Origin: Pseudomonas sp.
GTDB taxonomy: Bacteria; Pseudomonadota; Gammaproteobacteria; Pseudomonadales; Pseudomonadaceae
Length of the DNA stretch: 64,000 nucleotides
Reading direction: 5' to 3'
Assembly (NCBI RefSeq): GCF_030683065.1
Contig: NZ_JAUXMX010000060.1
Span: forward strand, 23,924-87,923
Positions 47,675 through 58,092 of this stretch are shown piece by piece. The stretch's first letter is position 1; each line of letters starts with the position of its first letter. Under the pieces are notes generated by a model. The model was given only the letters and a program-made list of their open reading frames with translations, did no database searches and was not told where the DNA came from. The position numbers were made by a program, and so were the translations under genes.

Positions 47675-50600
47675 TCAATTACCGCTAGAGTTCAACGCTT
47701 CGGTCAGTGCAGCTTCCACTTCACTGGCGCTTACACGAACTGGCTTGTCGGCTTCACGCTTACGCTTACGCTCGGCGTGATAGGCCAAACCGGTACCTGC
47801 CGGGATCAAACGACCCACCACCACGTTTTCTTTCAGGCCGCGCAGGAAGTCGCGCTTGCCAGTAACGGCCGCCTCGGTGAGTACACGGGTTGTTTCCTGG
47901 AACGATGCCGCCGAAATGAACGACTCGGTGGACAAAGACGCCTTGGTGATACCCATCAGCACACGAGTGTACTTGGCTATGAACTTGTCCGCTGCAGCCA
48001 GACGCTCGTTCTCGCCAAGCACCGCAGTCAGCTCCATCTGATCGCCTTTGATGAAATTGGAATCACCCGACTCTGCCACTTCAACCTTACGCAGCATCTG
48101 GCGCAGGATGGTTTCGATGTGCTTATCGTTGATCTTCACGCCCTGCAGGCGGTACACGTCCTGGATCTCATTGACGATGTACTTGGCCAGCGCACTGACA
48201 CCCAGCAGACGCAGGATATCGTGCGGGTCGCTCGGACCGTCGGAGATAACTTCACCCTTGTTGACCTGCTCACCTTCGAACACGTTCAGGTGGCGCCATT
48301 TCGGAATCAGCTCTTCGTACGGATCACTGCCATCGTTCGGAGTAATGACCAGGCGGCGCTTGCCCTTGGTCTCTTTACCGAAGGCGATGGTGCCGCTGAT
48401 TTCTGCCAGGATCGAGGCTTCTTTCGGACGACGCGCTTCGAACAAGTCGGCAACACGCGGCAGACCACCGGTAATGTCGCGAGTCTTGGAGGTTTCCTGC
48501 GGGATACGAGCGATAACATCACCCACACCGACCTGGACACCATTCGCCACACCCACCAGGGCGTTGGCTGGCAGGAAGTACTGGGCAGGTACATCGGTAC
48601 CTGGCAGCAACAGATCCTTACCATCCACACCAACCATCTTCACAGCTGGACGGATGTCCTTGCCGGCAGCCGGACGATCCTTCGGATCGAGGACTTCGAT
48701 GTTGGTCAAACCCGTCAATTCGTCAGTCTGACGCTTGATGGTGATGCCTTCTTCCATGCCCACGTAGGTCACGGTACCTTTCATTTCGGTAACGATCGGG
48801 TGGGTGTGCGGGTCCCACTTGGCGACGATTGCGCCAGCGTCGACCTTGTCGCCTTCCTTCACCGAAATCACGGCACCGTACGGCAGCTTGTAGCGCTCGC
48901 GCTCGCGCCCAAACTCATCTGCAATCGCCAGCTCGCCGGAGCGGGATACCGCTACCAGGTTGCCGTCGAGACGCTCGACGTGCTTGAGGTTGTGCAGACG
49001 AATCATGCCGCCGTTCTTCACCTGAACGCTGTCGGCTGCCGACGTCCGGCTTGCCGCACCACCGATGTGGAACGTACGCATGGTCAGCTGGGTACCCGGC
49101 TCACCGATCGACTGGGCAGCGATAACGCCGACCGCTTCACCGATGTTGATCTGGTGACCACGAGCCAGGTCGCGACCGTAGCACTTGGCACAGATACCGT
49201 AGCGAGTTTCACAGCTGATCGGCGAACGCACGATAACTTCGTCGATACTGTTCAGCTCAATGAATTCGACCCACTGCTCGTCGACCAGAGTGCCCGCAGG
49301 CACAATAATCTCGTCGGTGCCTGGTTTGAACACATCACGGGCGATGACTCGACCCAGTACGCGCTCACCCAGCGGCTCAACGATGTCACCACCTTCAATA
49401 TGCGGCGTCATCAGCAGGCCATGCTCGGTGCCGCAATCGATTGCAGTCACGACCAGATCCTGAGCCACGTCAACCAGACGACGCGTCAGATAACCGGAGT
49501 TAGCGGTCTTCAATGCGGTATCCGCAAGACCCTTACGTGCACCGTGCGTGGAGATGAAGTACTGCAGAACGCTGAGACCCTCACGGAAGTTCGCGGTGAT
49601 CGGCGTTTCGATGATCGAGCCGTCTGGCTTGGCCATCAGACCGCGCATACCAGCGAGCTGACGGATCTGCGCAGCAGAACCCCGCGCGCCGGAGTCGGCC
49701 ATCATGTACATGGAGTTGAAGGACTCTTGCTCGACTTCGTTGCCATGACGATCAATGACCTTCTCTTTCGAAAGGTTGGCCATCATCGCCTTGGATACTT
49801 CGTCGTTGGCCTTAGACCAGAGGTCGATCACTTTGTTGTACTTCTCGCCCTGGGTTACCAGGCCGGAGGCGTACTGCGATTCGATCTCTTTAACTTCCTC
49901 GGTAGCAGCATCAATGATGCTGGCTTTCTCATCCGGGATAACAAAGTCGTTCACACCGATCGACACACCGGAGATGGTCGAATAAGCGAAACCGGTGTAC
50001 ATCAATTGGTCGGCAAAGATGACGGTGTCTTTCAAGCCAACGGTGCGGTAGCACTGGTTGATCAGCTTGGAGATCGCCTTCTTCTTCATCGAGTGGTTGA
50101 CCACGTCATACGACAGGCCGTCCGGCACGATCTGGAACAGCAGCGCACGGCCGACAGTGGTGTCGACGATGCGGGTGTTCTTGGTTATCGTGCCATCGCG
50201 GTCACGGATGACCTCGTTGATCCGTACCTTGACCTTGGCGTGCAGCGAAGCTTCGCCGCCGCGGAATACCCGGTCAACTTCCTGCAAATCGGCAAACACG
50301 CGACCTTCGCCCTTGGCGTTGATCGCTTCGCGGGTCATGTAATACAGACCCAGCACTACGTCCTGCGAAGGAACGATGATTGGCTCACCGTTGGCAGGCG
50401 ACAGGATGTTGTTGGTCGACATCATCAGTGCGCGCGCTTCCAGCTGGGCTTCCAGTGTCAGCGGTACGTGCACGGCCATCTGGTCACCGTCGAAGTCGGC
50501 GTTGTACGCAGCGCAGACCAGCGGGTGCAGCTGAATCGCTTTACCTTCGATCAGAACCGGTTCAAACGCCTGGATGCCCAGACGGTGAAGGGTGGGTGCA

Positions 50601-51874
50601 CGGTTGAGCAGCACGGGGTGTTCGCGAATCACTTCGGCGAGAACGTCCCACACCTCTGGCAGCTCGCGCTCGACCATCTTCTTGGCGGCCTTGATGGTGG
50701 TCGCCAGACCACGCATTTCCAGCTTGCCGAAAATGAACGGCTTGAACAGCTCAAGAGCCATCTTCTTCGGCAGACCGCACTGGTGCAGACGCAGAGTCGG
50801 GCCCACGGTAATAACGGAACGACCGGAGTAGTCCACGCGCTTACCGAGCAAGTTCTGACGGAAACGACCTTGCTTACCCTTGATCATGTCAGCCAAGGAT
50901 TTCAGCGGACGCTTGTTCGAGCCAGTGATGGCGCGACCGCGACGGCCGTTGTCAAGCAGGGCGTCGACCGCTTCCTGCAACATGCGCTTTTCGTTACGCA
51001 CGATGATGTCCGGCGCGGACAGATCGAGCAGGCGCTTGAGGCGGTTGTTACGGTTGATTACGCGGCGATACAGATCGTTGAGATCCGACGTCGCGAAGCG
51101 GCCACCGTCGAGCGGAACCAGCGGACGCAGATCTGGCGGCAGAACCGGCAGAACGGTCAACACCATCCACTCAGGCAAGTTGCCGGAGCCGAGGAAGGCC
51201 TCCATCAACTTCAGACGCTTGGACAACTTCTTGATCTTGGTTTCCGAGTTAGTTTGCGGAATTTCTTCGCGCAGACGGCCAATCTCGTGCTCCAGGTCGA
51301 TCGCGTGCAGCAGTTCGCGAACGGCTTCAGCACCCATGCGGGCGTCGAAGTCATCACCGAACTCTTCGAGGGCTTCGAAGTACTGCTCGTCGTTCAGCAG
51401 CTGGCCTTTTTCAAGGGTGGTCATGCCAGGATCGATAACGACATAGCTCTCGAAGTAGAGAACGCGCTCGATATCACGCAGGGTCATGTCCATCAGCAAA
51501 CCGATACGGCTCGGCAGCGACTTGAGGAACCAGATGTGGGCAACCGGCGAAGCCAGTTCGATGTGCGCCATGCGCTCACGACGAACCTTGGCCAGTGCAA
51601 CTTCAACGCCGCACTTCTCGCAGATCACGCCGCGATGCTTCAAGCGCTTGTACTTACCGCACAGGCACTCGTAATCCTTTACCGGGCCAAAGATCTTGGC
51701 GCAGAACAGGCCGTCACGCTCAGGCTTGAACGTACGGTAGTTGATGGTTTCCGGTTTTTTAACTTCACCGAACGACCACGAACGGATCATCTCAGGCGAA
51801 GCAAGTTGGATGCGAATGGCATCGAACTCTTCGACTTGACCCTGGTTTTTCAGCAAATTCAGTAGGTCTTTCAA
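47675..51874 (-). CDS. rpoC: RNA polymerase beta-prime subunit
   Basis: 1399 residues. The active-site motif NADFDGD (near residue 460) binds the catalytic Mg. The N-terminal zinc ribbon CLCGKYKRLKHRGVICEKC and the second zinc site CAKCYGRD are intact. The start is TTG 51874: AGGAGG sits seven bases upstream and the frame gives the family N-terminus MKDLLNLLKNQG. Follows rpoB after 64 bases. Confidence 0.99.
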   Translation of the reverse strand: MKDLLNLLKNQGQVEEFDAIRIQLASPEMIRSWSFGEVKKPETINYRTFKPERDGLFCAKIFGPVKDYECLCGKYKRLKHRGVICEKCGVEVALAKVRRERMAHIELASPVAHIWFLKSLPSRIGLLMDMTLRDIERVLYFESYVVIDPGMTTLEKGQLLNDEQYFEALEEFGDDFDARMGAEAVRELLHAIDLEHEIGRLREEIPQTNSETKIKKLSKRLKLMEAFLGSGNLPEWMVLTVLPVLPPDLRPLVPLDGGRFATSDLNDLYRRVINRNNRLKRLLDLSAPDIIVRNEKRMLQEAVDALLDNGRRGRAITGSNKRPLKSLADMIKGKQGRFRQNLLGKRVDYSGRSVITVGPTLRLHQCGLPKKMALELFKPFIFGKLEMRGLATTIKAAKKMVERELPEVWDVLAEVIREHPVLLNRAPTLHRLGIQAFEPVLIEGKAIQLHPLVCAAYNADFDGDQMAVHVPLTLEAQLEARALMMSTNNILSPANGEPIIVPSQDVVLGLYYMTREAINAKGEGRVFADLQEVDRVFRGGEASLHAKVKVRINEVIRDRDGTITKNTRIVDTTVGRALLFQIVPDGLSYDVVNHSMKKKAISKLINQCYRTVGLKDTVIFADQLMYTGFAYSTISGVSIGVNDFVIPDEKASIIDAATEEVKEIESQYASGLVTQGEKYNKVIDLWSKANDEVSKAMMANLSKEKVIDRHGNEVEQESFNSMYMMADSGARGSAAQIRQLAGMRGLMAKPDGSIIETPITANFREGLSVLQYFISTHGARKGLADTALKTANSGYLTRRLVDVAQDLVVTAIDCGTEHGLLMTPHIEGGDIVEPLGERVLGRVIARDVFKPGTDEIIVPAGTLVDEQWVEFIELNSIDEVIVRSPISCETRYGICAKCYGRDLARGHQINIGEAVGVIAAQSIGEPGTQLTMRTFHIGGAASRTSAADSVQVKNGGMIRLHNLKHVERLDGNLVAVSRSGELAIADEFGRERERYKLPYGAVISVKEGDKVDAGAIVAKWDPHTHPIVTEMKGTVTYVGMEEGITIKRQTDELTGLTNIEVLDPKDRPAAGKDIRPAVKMVGVDGKDLLLPGTDVPAQYFLPANALVGVANGVQVGVGDVIARIPQETSKTRDITGGLPRVADLFEARRPKEASILAEISGTIAFGKETKGKRRLVITPNDGSDPYEELIPKWRHLNVFEGEQVNKGEVISDGPSDPHDILRLLGVSALAKYIVNEIQDVYRLQGVKINDKHIETILRQMLRKVEVAESGDSNFIKGDQMELTAVLGENERLAAADKFIAKYTRVLMGITKASLSTESFISAASFQETTRVLTEAAVTGKRDFLRGLKENVVVGRLIPAGTGLAYHAERKRKREADKPVRVSASEVEAALTEALNSSGN

Positions 51875-51938
51875 GGCCTTTCCTCCTGGCGGAGCAGAGA
51901 GCGGGCCGTACGGCCCCGCTCTCGATTCGCGTCACGTG

Positions 51939-54900
51939 TTATTCGGTTTCCAGATCGATGTCGATACCGAGTGAACGGATCTCTTTGATCAGTACGTTGA
52001 AGGACTCGGGCATGCCCGGCTCCATACGGTGATCACCGTCCACGATGTTTTTATACATCTTGGTACGGCCGTTCACGTCATCCGACTTAACGGTCAGCAT
52101 TTCCTGCAGGGTGTAGGCGGCGCCATAGGCTTCCAGTGCCCAGACCTCCATCTCACCAAAGCGCTGACCACCGAACTGCGCCTTACCACCCAGCGGCTGC
52201 TGAGTAACCAGACTGTAGGAACCCGTGGAACGCGCGTGCATCTTGTCGTCCACCAGGTGGTTCAGTTTCAGCATGTACATGTAGCCAACGGTGGTCGGAC
52301 GCTCGAACTGGTTACCCGTCCGGCCGTCGATCAAGCGCATCTGGCCGCTTTCTGGCAGGTCTGCCAGCTTGAGCATCGCCTTGATTTCGCTTTCCTTGGC
52401 ACCATCGAACACCGGAGTGGCCATCGGCACACCGCCACGCAGGTTCTTCGCCAGGTTGAGGATTTCCTGATCGCTCAGTTCATCCAGATTTTCCTGACGG
52501 CCGCCGATCTCGTTGTAGATCTGCTGCATGAACTTGCGCAGCTCGGAGACCTTGCGCTGCTCTTCGAGCATGCGGTTGATCTTCTCGCCCAGGCCTTTGG
52601 CCGCGAGGCCTAGGTGGGTTTCGAGGATCTGCCCGACGTTCATCCGCGACGGTACGCCCAACGGGTTGAGAACGATGTCGACCGGTGTGCCATGCACATC
52701 GTGCGGCATGTCTTCGACCGGCATAATTACCGAGACCACACCCTTGTTACCGTGACGACCAGCCATCTTGTCGCCCGGTTGAATGCGGCGACGGATTGCC
52801 AGGTAAACCTTGACGATCTTCAGCACGCCCGGAGCCAGGTCATCGCCCTGCTGCAGCTTGCGCTTCTTGTCTTCAAACTTGTCGTCGAGCAACTGACGGC
52901 GGTCGGAAATATAGGCCTGAGCCTTTTCCAACTGCTCGTTCAGTGCATCCTCGGCCATGCGTAGCTTGAACCACTGACCGTGCTCGAGGCCGTCGAGGAA
53001 CTCGTCGGTGATCTCTGTGCCCTTCTTCAAGCCAGCGCCGCCATCGGCCTTCTTGCCGAGTAGAGCCTCACGCAGACGCTCGAAGGTTGCGCCTTCTACG
53101 ATGCGGAACTCTTCGTTGAGATCTTTACGGATCTCGTCGAGCTGGCTCTTCTCGATCGACAGGGCACGAGCATCACGCTCAACGCCGTCGCGGGTGAAGA
53201 CCTGCACATCGATAACGGTACCCTTGGTGCCGGTTGGCACGCGCAGGGAGGTGTCCTTAACATCAGACGCCTTTTCACCGAAGATCGCACGCAACAGCTT
53301 CTCTTCCGGAGTCAGCTGGGTCTCGCCTTTCGGGGTGACCTTGCCGACCAGAATGTCGCCAGCACCCACTTCGGCACCGACGTAAACGATACCGGCTTCG
53401 TCCAGCTTGTTCAGTGCAGCCTCACCGACGTTCGGGATGTCGGAACTGATCTCCTCCGGCCCAAGCTTGGTGTCACGCGCCACACAGGTCAGTTCCTGAA
53501 TGTGGATGGTGGTGAAACGGTCTTCCTGAACCACACGCTCCGAAAGGAGGATGGAGTCTTCGAAGTTGTAGCCGTTCCACGGCATGAACGCGACGCGCAT
53601 GTTCTGGCCAAGCGCCAGTTCACCCATGTCGGTAGACGGACCGTCAGCCAGGATGTCGCTGCGCTCGACCTGATCACCCTTGCTCACCAACGGACGCTGG
53701 TTGATGCAGGTGTTCTGATTGGAGCGGGTGTACTTGGTCAGGTTGTAGATGTCGACACCGGCTTCACCAGTCTCAACTTCATCATTATTGACCCGTACCA
53801 CGATGCGACTAGCGTCGACCGAATCGATCACACCACCACGGCGTGCCACAACGCAAACACCGGAGTCGCGCGCTACGTTGCGCTCCATCCCGGTGCCGAC
53901 CAGCGGCTTGTCGCAACGCAGTGTCGGTACGGCCTGACGCTGCATGTTCGAACCCATCAACGCACGGTTGGCGTCGTCGTGCTCGAGGAACGGGATCAGC
54001 GAAGCGGCAACCGAAACTACCTGCTTGGGCGATACGTCCATCAGCGTGACGTCTTCAGGCGCCTTAACGGTGAATTCGTTGAGGTGACGCACAGCCACCA
54101 ACTCATCGACCAACTGACCCTTCTCGTTCATCGTCGCCGAAGCCTGGGCGATCACATGATCGGCCTCTTCGATAGCCGAGAGAAAAACGATTTCGTTAGT
54201 CACCAGGGTGTCGTTCACTACACGATACGGGCTCTCGAGGAAACCGTACTGGTTAGTGCGCGCATAGGCTGCCAGGGAGTTGATCAGACCGATGTTCGGG
54301 CCTTCCGGCGTTTCGATCGGGCACACACGGCCGTAATGGGTCGGGTGTACGTCACGGACTTCGAAGCCAGCACGCTCACGGGTTAGACCGCCCGGGCCAA
54401 GAGCTGAAACACGGCGCTTGTGGGTAATCTCGGAAAGCGGGTTGTTCTGGTCCATGAACTGCGAAAGCTGGCTGGAACCGAAGAACTCTTTCACCGCGGC
54501 CGCAACCGGCTTGGCGTTGATCAGATCCTGCGGCATCAGGCCTTCACTTTCGGCCATCGACAAACGCTCTTTAACCGCGCGCTCGACACGCACCAGGCCC
54601 ACACGGAACTGGTTCTCGGCCATCTCGCCTACGCAACGAACGCGACGGTTACCCAAGTGGTCGATGTCATCGACAATGCCCTTGCCGTTACGGATATCGA
54701 CCAGGGTCTTGAGGACCGCAACGATGTCTTCCTTGCACAACACACCCGAACCTTCGATTTCGGTACGACCGATACGACGGTTGAACTTCATCCGGCCAAC
54801 GGCCGACAGGTCGTAACGCTCAGGACTGAAGAACAGGTTATTGAACAGGGTCTCGGCAGCATCCTTGGTTGGTGGCTCGCCGGGACGCATCATGCGGTAA

Positions 54901-56012
54901 ATCTCGACCAGCGCTTCCAACTGATTGGTAGTACTGTCGATTTTCAGGGTATCGGAGATGAACGGACCGCAATCGATATCGTTGGTGTAAAGCGTTTCGA
55001 TACGGACGACCTGAGCCTTGACTACTTTGGCCAGAATCTCGACGTTCAACTCAGTGTTGCACTCGGCAATGATCTCGCCAGTTGCAGGATGGACGATGGC
55101 TTTGGCGCTGGTGCGACCGATCAGGTAATCGATCGGAACTTCGAGCTCTTTAGTGCCTGCCTTGTCCAACTGATTGATGTGGCGCGCGGTAATCCGACGG
55201 CCTTGCTCAACGATGATTTTGCCTTTCTCGTCCTTGATGTCGAGAACAGCAATTTCACCGCGAAGACGATGCGGCACCAGTTCCAGGTTGAGCGTTTCGC
55301 CCGTCACATGGAACACGTTGGTGGCATAGAAGGCGTCGAGCACTTCTTCAGTGCTGTAACCGAGCGCGCGCAACAGGACGGAGGCCGGCAACTTGCGGCG
55401 ACGGTCGATACGAACAAACACGGCGTCCTTGGGATCGAACTCGAAGTCCAGCCAAGAACCGCGATACGGAATGATGCGAGCGGAGTAAAGCAGCTTGCCA
55501 GAGCTGTGGGTCTTGCCACGATCGTGGTCGAAGAAAACGCCTGGCGAACGGTGCAACTGGGAGACGATAACGCGCTCGGTACCGTTGATAACGAAGGTAC
55601 CGTTCTCAGTCATGAGCGGAATTTCGCCCATGTACACTTCCTGCTCTTTAATGTCCTTGATCGCTTTATTCGACGATTCTTTGTCGAAAATGATCAGGCG
55701 CACTTTTACTCGCAACGGCACCGCGAATGTCACGCCGCGCAACACACATTCTTTTACGTCAAATGCCGGATCGCCCAAGCGATAACCAACATACTCCAAG
55801 GCCGCATTGCCGGAGTAGCTGATGATCGGGAAAACGGACTTGAAGGCCGCATGCAGGCCGATGTCACGAAACTGGTCCTTGGTCGCTCCCGCCTGCAGGA
55901 ATTCGCGATACGAATCCAGCTGAATGGCCAATAGATAAGGCACATCCATAACATCCGGCAACTTGCTAAAGTCCTTGCGGATACGTTTTTTCTCAGTATA
56001 TGAGTAAGCCAT
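51939..56012 (-). CDS. rpoB: RNA polymerase beta subunit
   Basis: 1357 residues. Starts MAYSYTEKKRIRKDFSK. The rifampicin pocket (SQLSQFMDQNNPLSEITHKRR) has wild-type Asp, His and following Ser (SALGPGG). The C-terminal ESFNVLIKEIRSLGIDIDLE is typical. Downstream of the attenuator that follows rplL. Confidence 0.99.
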   Translation of the reverse strand: MAYSYTEKKRIRKDFSKLPDVMDVPYLLAIQLDSYREFLQAGATKDQFRDIGLHAAFKSVFPIISYSGNAALEYVGYRLGDPAFDVKECVLRGVTFAVPLRVKVRLIIFDKESSNKAIKDIKEQEVYMGEIPLMTENGTFVINGTERVIVSQLHRSPGVFFDHDRGKTHSSGKLLYSARIIPYRGSWLDFEFDPKDAVFVRIDRRRKLPASVLLRALGYSTEEVLDAFYATNVFHVTGETLNLELVPHRLRGEIAVLDIKDEKGKIIVEQGRRITARHINQLDKAGTKELEVPIDYLIGRTSAKAIVHPATGEIIAECNTELNVEILAKVVKAQVVRIETLYTNDIDCGPFISDTLKIDSTTNQLEALVEIYRMMRPGEPPTKDAAETLFNNLFFSPERYDLSAVGRMKFNRRIGRTEIEGSGVLCKEDIVAVLKTLVDIRNGKGIVDDIDHLGNRRVRCVGEMAENQFRVGLVRVERAVKERLSMAESEGLMPQDLINAKPVAAAVKEFFGSSQLSQFMDQNNPLSEITHKRRVSALGPGGLTRERAGFEVRDVHPTHYGRVCPIETPEGPNIGLINSLAAYARTNQYGFLESPYRVVNDTLVTNEIVFLSAIEEADHVIAQASATMNEKGQLVDELVAVRHLNEFTVKAPEDVTLMDVSPKQVVSVAASLIPFLEHDDANRALMGSNMQRQAVPTLRCDKPLVGTGMERNVARDSGVCVVARRGGVIDSVDASRIVVRVNNDEVETGEAGVDIYNLTKYTRSNQNTCINQRPLVSKGDQVERSDILADGPSTDMGELALGQNMRVAFMPWNGYNFEDSILLSERVVQEDRFTTIHIQELTCVARDTKLGPEEISSDIPNVGEAALNKLDEAGIVYVGAEVGAGDILVGKVTPKGETQLTPEEKLLRAIFGEKASDVKDTSLRVPTGTKGTVIDVQVFTRDGVERDARALSIEKSQLDEIRKDLNEEFRIVEGATFERLREALLGKKADGGAGLKKGTEITDEFLDGLEHGQWFKLRMAEDALNEQLEKAQAYISDRRQLLDDKFEDKKRKLQQGDDLAPGVLKIVKVYLAIRRRIQPGDKMAGRHGNKGVVSVIMPVEDMPHDVHGTPVDIVLNPLGVPSRMNVGQILETHLGLAAKGLGEKINRMLEEQRKVSELRKFMQQIYNEIGGRQENLDELSDQEILNLAKNLRGGVPMATPVFDGAKESEIKAMLKLADLPESGQMRLIDGRTGNQFERPTTVGYMYMLKLNHLVDDKMHARSTGSYSLVTQQPLGGKAQFGGQRFGEMEVWALEAYGAAYTLQEMLTVKSDDVNGRTKMYKNIVDGDHRMEPGMPESFNVLIKEIRSLGIDIDLETE

Positions 56013-56160
56013 CAGCGTTCCCCAGCTTGGTCACCTGCTTATTTGGCCTCTCCGATGGGAGCAGCCAGAAACTCTTGCAAACCCTTTGGTTTGCGCCACC
56101 GCTGTACAGGGTGGGTTGTTCCCAGTGAAAGTTGACTAATGAATAGCCAACCTACAACGG

Positions 56161-56189
56161 AAAAAGGCCGGTGGCAAAAGCCACCAGCC
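56161..56189 (-). terminator. rplL-rpoB attenuator
   Basis: Minus-strand RNA: GGCUGGUGGC, loop UUUU, GCCACCGGCC, then U5. The stem is 10 bp with one G-U pair. In enteric bacteria the corresponding gap holds a partial terminator that sets rpoBC below rplJL; the same is expected here. The rest of 56013-56235 shows no gene. Confidence 0.88.
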
Positions 56190-56235
56190 ATCAGCCTTAA
56201 GCGAGTCGCTCAGGCTGTAGACGCAAGGTCGTCGC

Positions 56236-56601
56236 TTACTTGAGCTCGACTTTAGCGCCAGCTTCTTCCAGGACTTTCACTGCAGCTGCAGCTTCGTCCT
56301 TCGAAACGCCTTCTTTAACAACGCCAGGAGCGCCATCAACTACTGCTTTGGCTTCTTTCAGACCCAGGCCGGTCAGTTCACGAACAGCCTTGATCACGTT
56401 TACTTTCTTCTCGCCAGCTTCCAGCAGCACGACGTTGAACTCGGTCTGCTCTTCAACTACAGCGGCGACGGCAGCGGCCGGGCCAGAAGCAGCAGCAGCA
56501 GTAACACCGAACTTCTCTTCCATTGCCTTGATCAGTTCAACAACCTGCATCACGGACATGTCGGAAACGGCGTTGATGATGTCTTCGTTGGTCAGAGCCA
56601 T
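56236..56601 (-). CDS. rplL: 50S ribosomal protein L7/L12
   Basis: 121 residues, Ala- and Glu-rich. N-terminal dimer helix, flexible Ala-rich hinge (GVTAAAASGPAAAVAAV) and the C-terminal factor-binding domain (LKEAKAVVDGAPG). Recruits translation factors; four copies usually bind one L10. Confidence 0.99.
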   Translation of the reverse strand: MALTNEDIINAVSDMSVMQVVELIKAMEEKFGVTAAAASGPAAAVAAVVEEQTEFNVVLLEAGEKKVNVIKAVRELTGLGLKEAKAVVDGAPGVVKEGVSKDEAAAAVKVLEEAGAKVELK

Positions 56602-56682
56602 GACTCTAAATTCCTGTATTGGGGGACAGCCTTCGCGGCCATCAAATTAAACAAATAAGATTGAAAGACTATGCGGCGAGCC

Positions 56683-57183
56683 TTAGGCCGCTGCAGCTTC
56701 TTTCTGGTCGCGAACAGCCGCCAAAGTACGAACGAACTTGCTGGTAACGCCTTGCATCACGCTCATCAGCTGAGAAATCGCTTCGTTGTAAGTCGGCAGA
56801 GTTGCCAGTACGTCGATCTGAGTGGCTGCGAGGAACTGACCCTCGAACGCAGCTGCCTTGATCTCGAACTTGTCCTGACCCTTGGCGAAATCCTTGAAGA
56901 TACGAGCAGCAGCGCCCGGATGTTCATTGGAGAACGCAATCAGGGTCGGGCCTTTGAACACGTCGTTGAGCACTTCAAACTGGGTGCCCTCAACGGCGCG
57001 GCGCAGCAGTGTGTTACGCACGACTTTCACGTACACACCAGATGCGCGGGCCTCTTTACGGAGTCCGGTCATTGCAGCTACGGTCACGCCACGGGCATCA
57101 GCCACGACAGCGGACAGGGCAGCTTTGGCAGCCTCGTTGACTTCAGCGACGATGGCCTTTTTGTCTTCGAGTTTAATTGCCAC
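56683..57183 (-). CDS. rplJ: 50S ribosomal protein L10
   Basis: 166 residues, starting MAIKLEDKKAIVAEVNEAAK. Base of the L7/L12 stalk; the C-terminal helix binds L7/L12 dimers. With L7/L12 it represses its own mRNA leader in E. coli. 81 bases separate it from rplL and 213 from rplA. Confidence 0.99.
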   Translation of the reverse strand: MAIKLEDKKAIVAEVNEAAKAALSAVVADARGVTVAAMTGLRKEARASGVYVKVVRNTLLRRAVEGTQFEVLNDVFKGPTLIAFSNEHPGAAARIFKDFAKGQDKFEIKAAAFEGQFLAATQIDVLATLPTYNEAISQLMSVMQGVTSKFVRTLAAVRDQKEAAAA

Positions 57184-57396
57184 GGGTTAACTCCTGGATG
57201 TTACCGTTTCGTCCAACCGAGACTGGACGGCGTTTTGGTGTCTGATTCGGTAAGAATCGGGAGCACCATCTGCGTAGGCTGCTGGAGATTACTCACCAGG
57301 TTTAAGGCTTTCGCCACCTACGGTCTTGGATAGCCCCCGCCAGGCAGGGACCCCAATTTTATAAGCTGGCGCAATCACTCGCGCCAGCCACAATTA
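57184..57396 (-). promoter_or_regulatory. rplA-rplJ gap with a probable L10 leader
   Basis: Holds an 8-bp hairpin GCTGGCGC / GCGCCAGC (57365-57388) right after rplA, followed by TTATAAAAT. Further on, TGGTG (57236-57240) pairs with CACCA (57264-57268) and GATTC (57244-57248) with GAATC (57254-57258), with an asymmetric 3/5-base internal loop of the kind L10 binds. Position and size fit the L10-L12 autoregulatory leader. Confidence 0.55.
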
Positions 57397-58092
57397 TTAA
57401 GCGTCGAGCGAGCCTTGATCGATGATCAGACCTGGGCCCATGGTAGTGCTCAAGGTCACGCGCTTAACGTAGATACCCTTGGAAGTCGACGGCTTCAGAC
57501 GCTTGAGGTCGGAAATCAGCGCTTCAACGTTCTGCTTCAGCTTCTCGGCGTCGAAGCCGACCTTACCCACGGAACCGTGAATGATGCCGTTCTTGTCAGT
57601 ACGGAAACGTATTTGACCAGCTTTGGCATTCTTGACGGCAGTAGCTACGTCAGGGGTAACGGTACCGACTTTCGGGTTAGGCATCAGGCCGCGCGGGCCG
57701 AGAATCTGACCGAGCTGACCAACAACGCGCATGGCATCTGGAGATGCGATGACTACGTCATAGTTCAGGTCGCCGCCTTTCATTTCGGCAGCCAAGTCGT
57801 CCATACCAACGCGATCAGCGCCAGCAGCCAAGGCAGCTTCAGCAGCAGGGCCCTGGGTAAATACCGCAACGCGAACGCTCTTGCCCGAACCGTTCGGCAG
57901 CACAGTTGCGCCACGCACGACCTGATCGGATTTACGCGGGTCAACGCCCAGATTCACAGCTACATCAACAGACTCGGAAAACTTGACAGTCGACAGTGCC
58001 GACAACAGGGCAGCAGCATCAGCGAAGTTATAAGCCTTACCGGCTTCAATTTTCTCAGCAATTGCCTTTTGACGTTTAGTCAGCTTGGACAT
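57397..58092 (-). CDS. rplA: 50S ribosomal protein L1
   Basis: 231 residues, starting MSKLTKRQKAIAEKIEAGK with signature GRLIAP-type block (LGPRGLMPNPKVGTVT). Forms the L1 stalk at the E site and represses rplKA in E. coli. Its start shares one base with the rplK stop. Confidence 0.99.
   Translation of the reverse strand: MSKLTKRQKAIAEKIEAGKAYNFADAAALLSALSTVKFSESVDVAVNLGVDPRKSDQVVRGATVLPNGSGKSVRVAVFTQGPAAEAALAAGADRVGMDDLAAEMKGGDLNYDVVIASPDAMRVVGQLGQILGPRGLMPNPKVGTVTPDVATAVKNAKAGQIRFRTDKNGIIHGSVGKVGFDAEKLKQNVEALISDLKRLKPSTSKGIYVKRVTLSTTMGPGLIIDQGSLDA

Noticed and set aside
47606..51865. 1419-codon open frame on the plus strand across rpoC
   Set aside because: Antisense shadow of rpoC: codon bias of highly expressed genes leaves the opposite frame free of stops. 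The sequence has no domain I know, and the true gene is certain.
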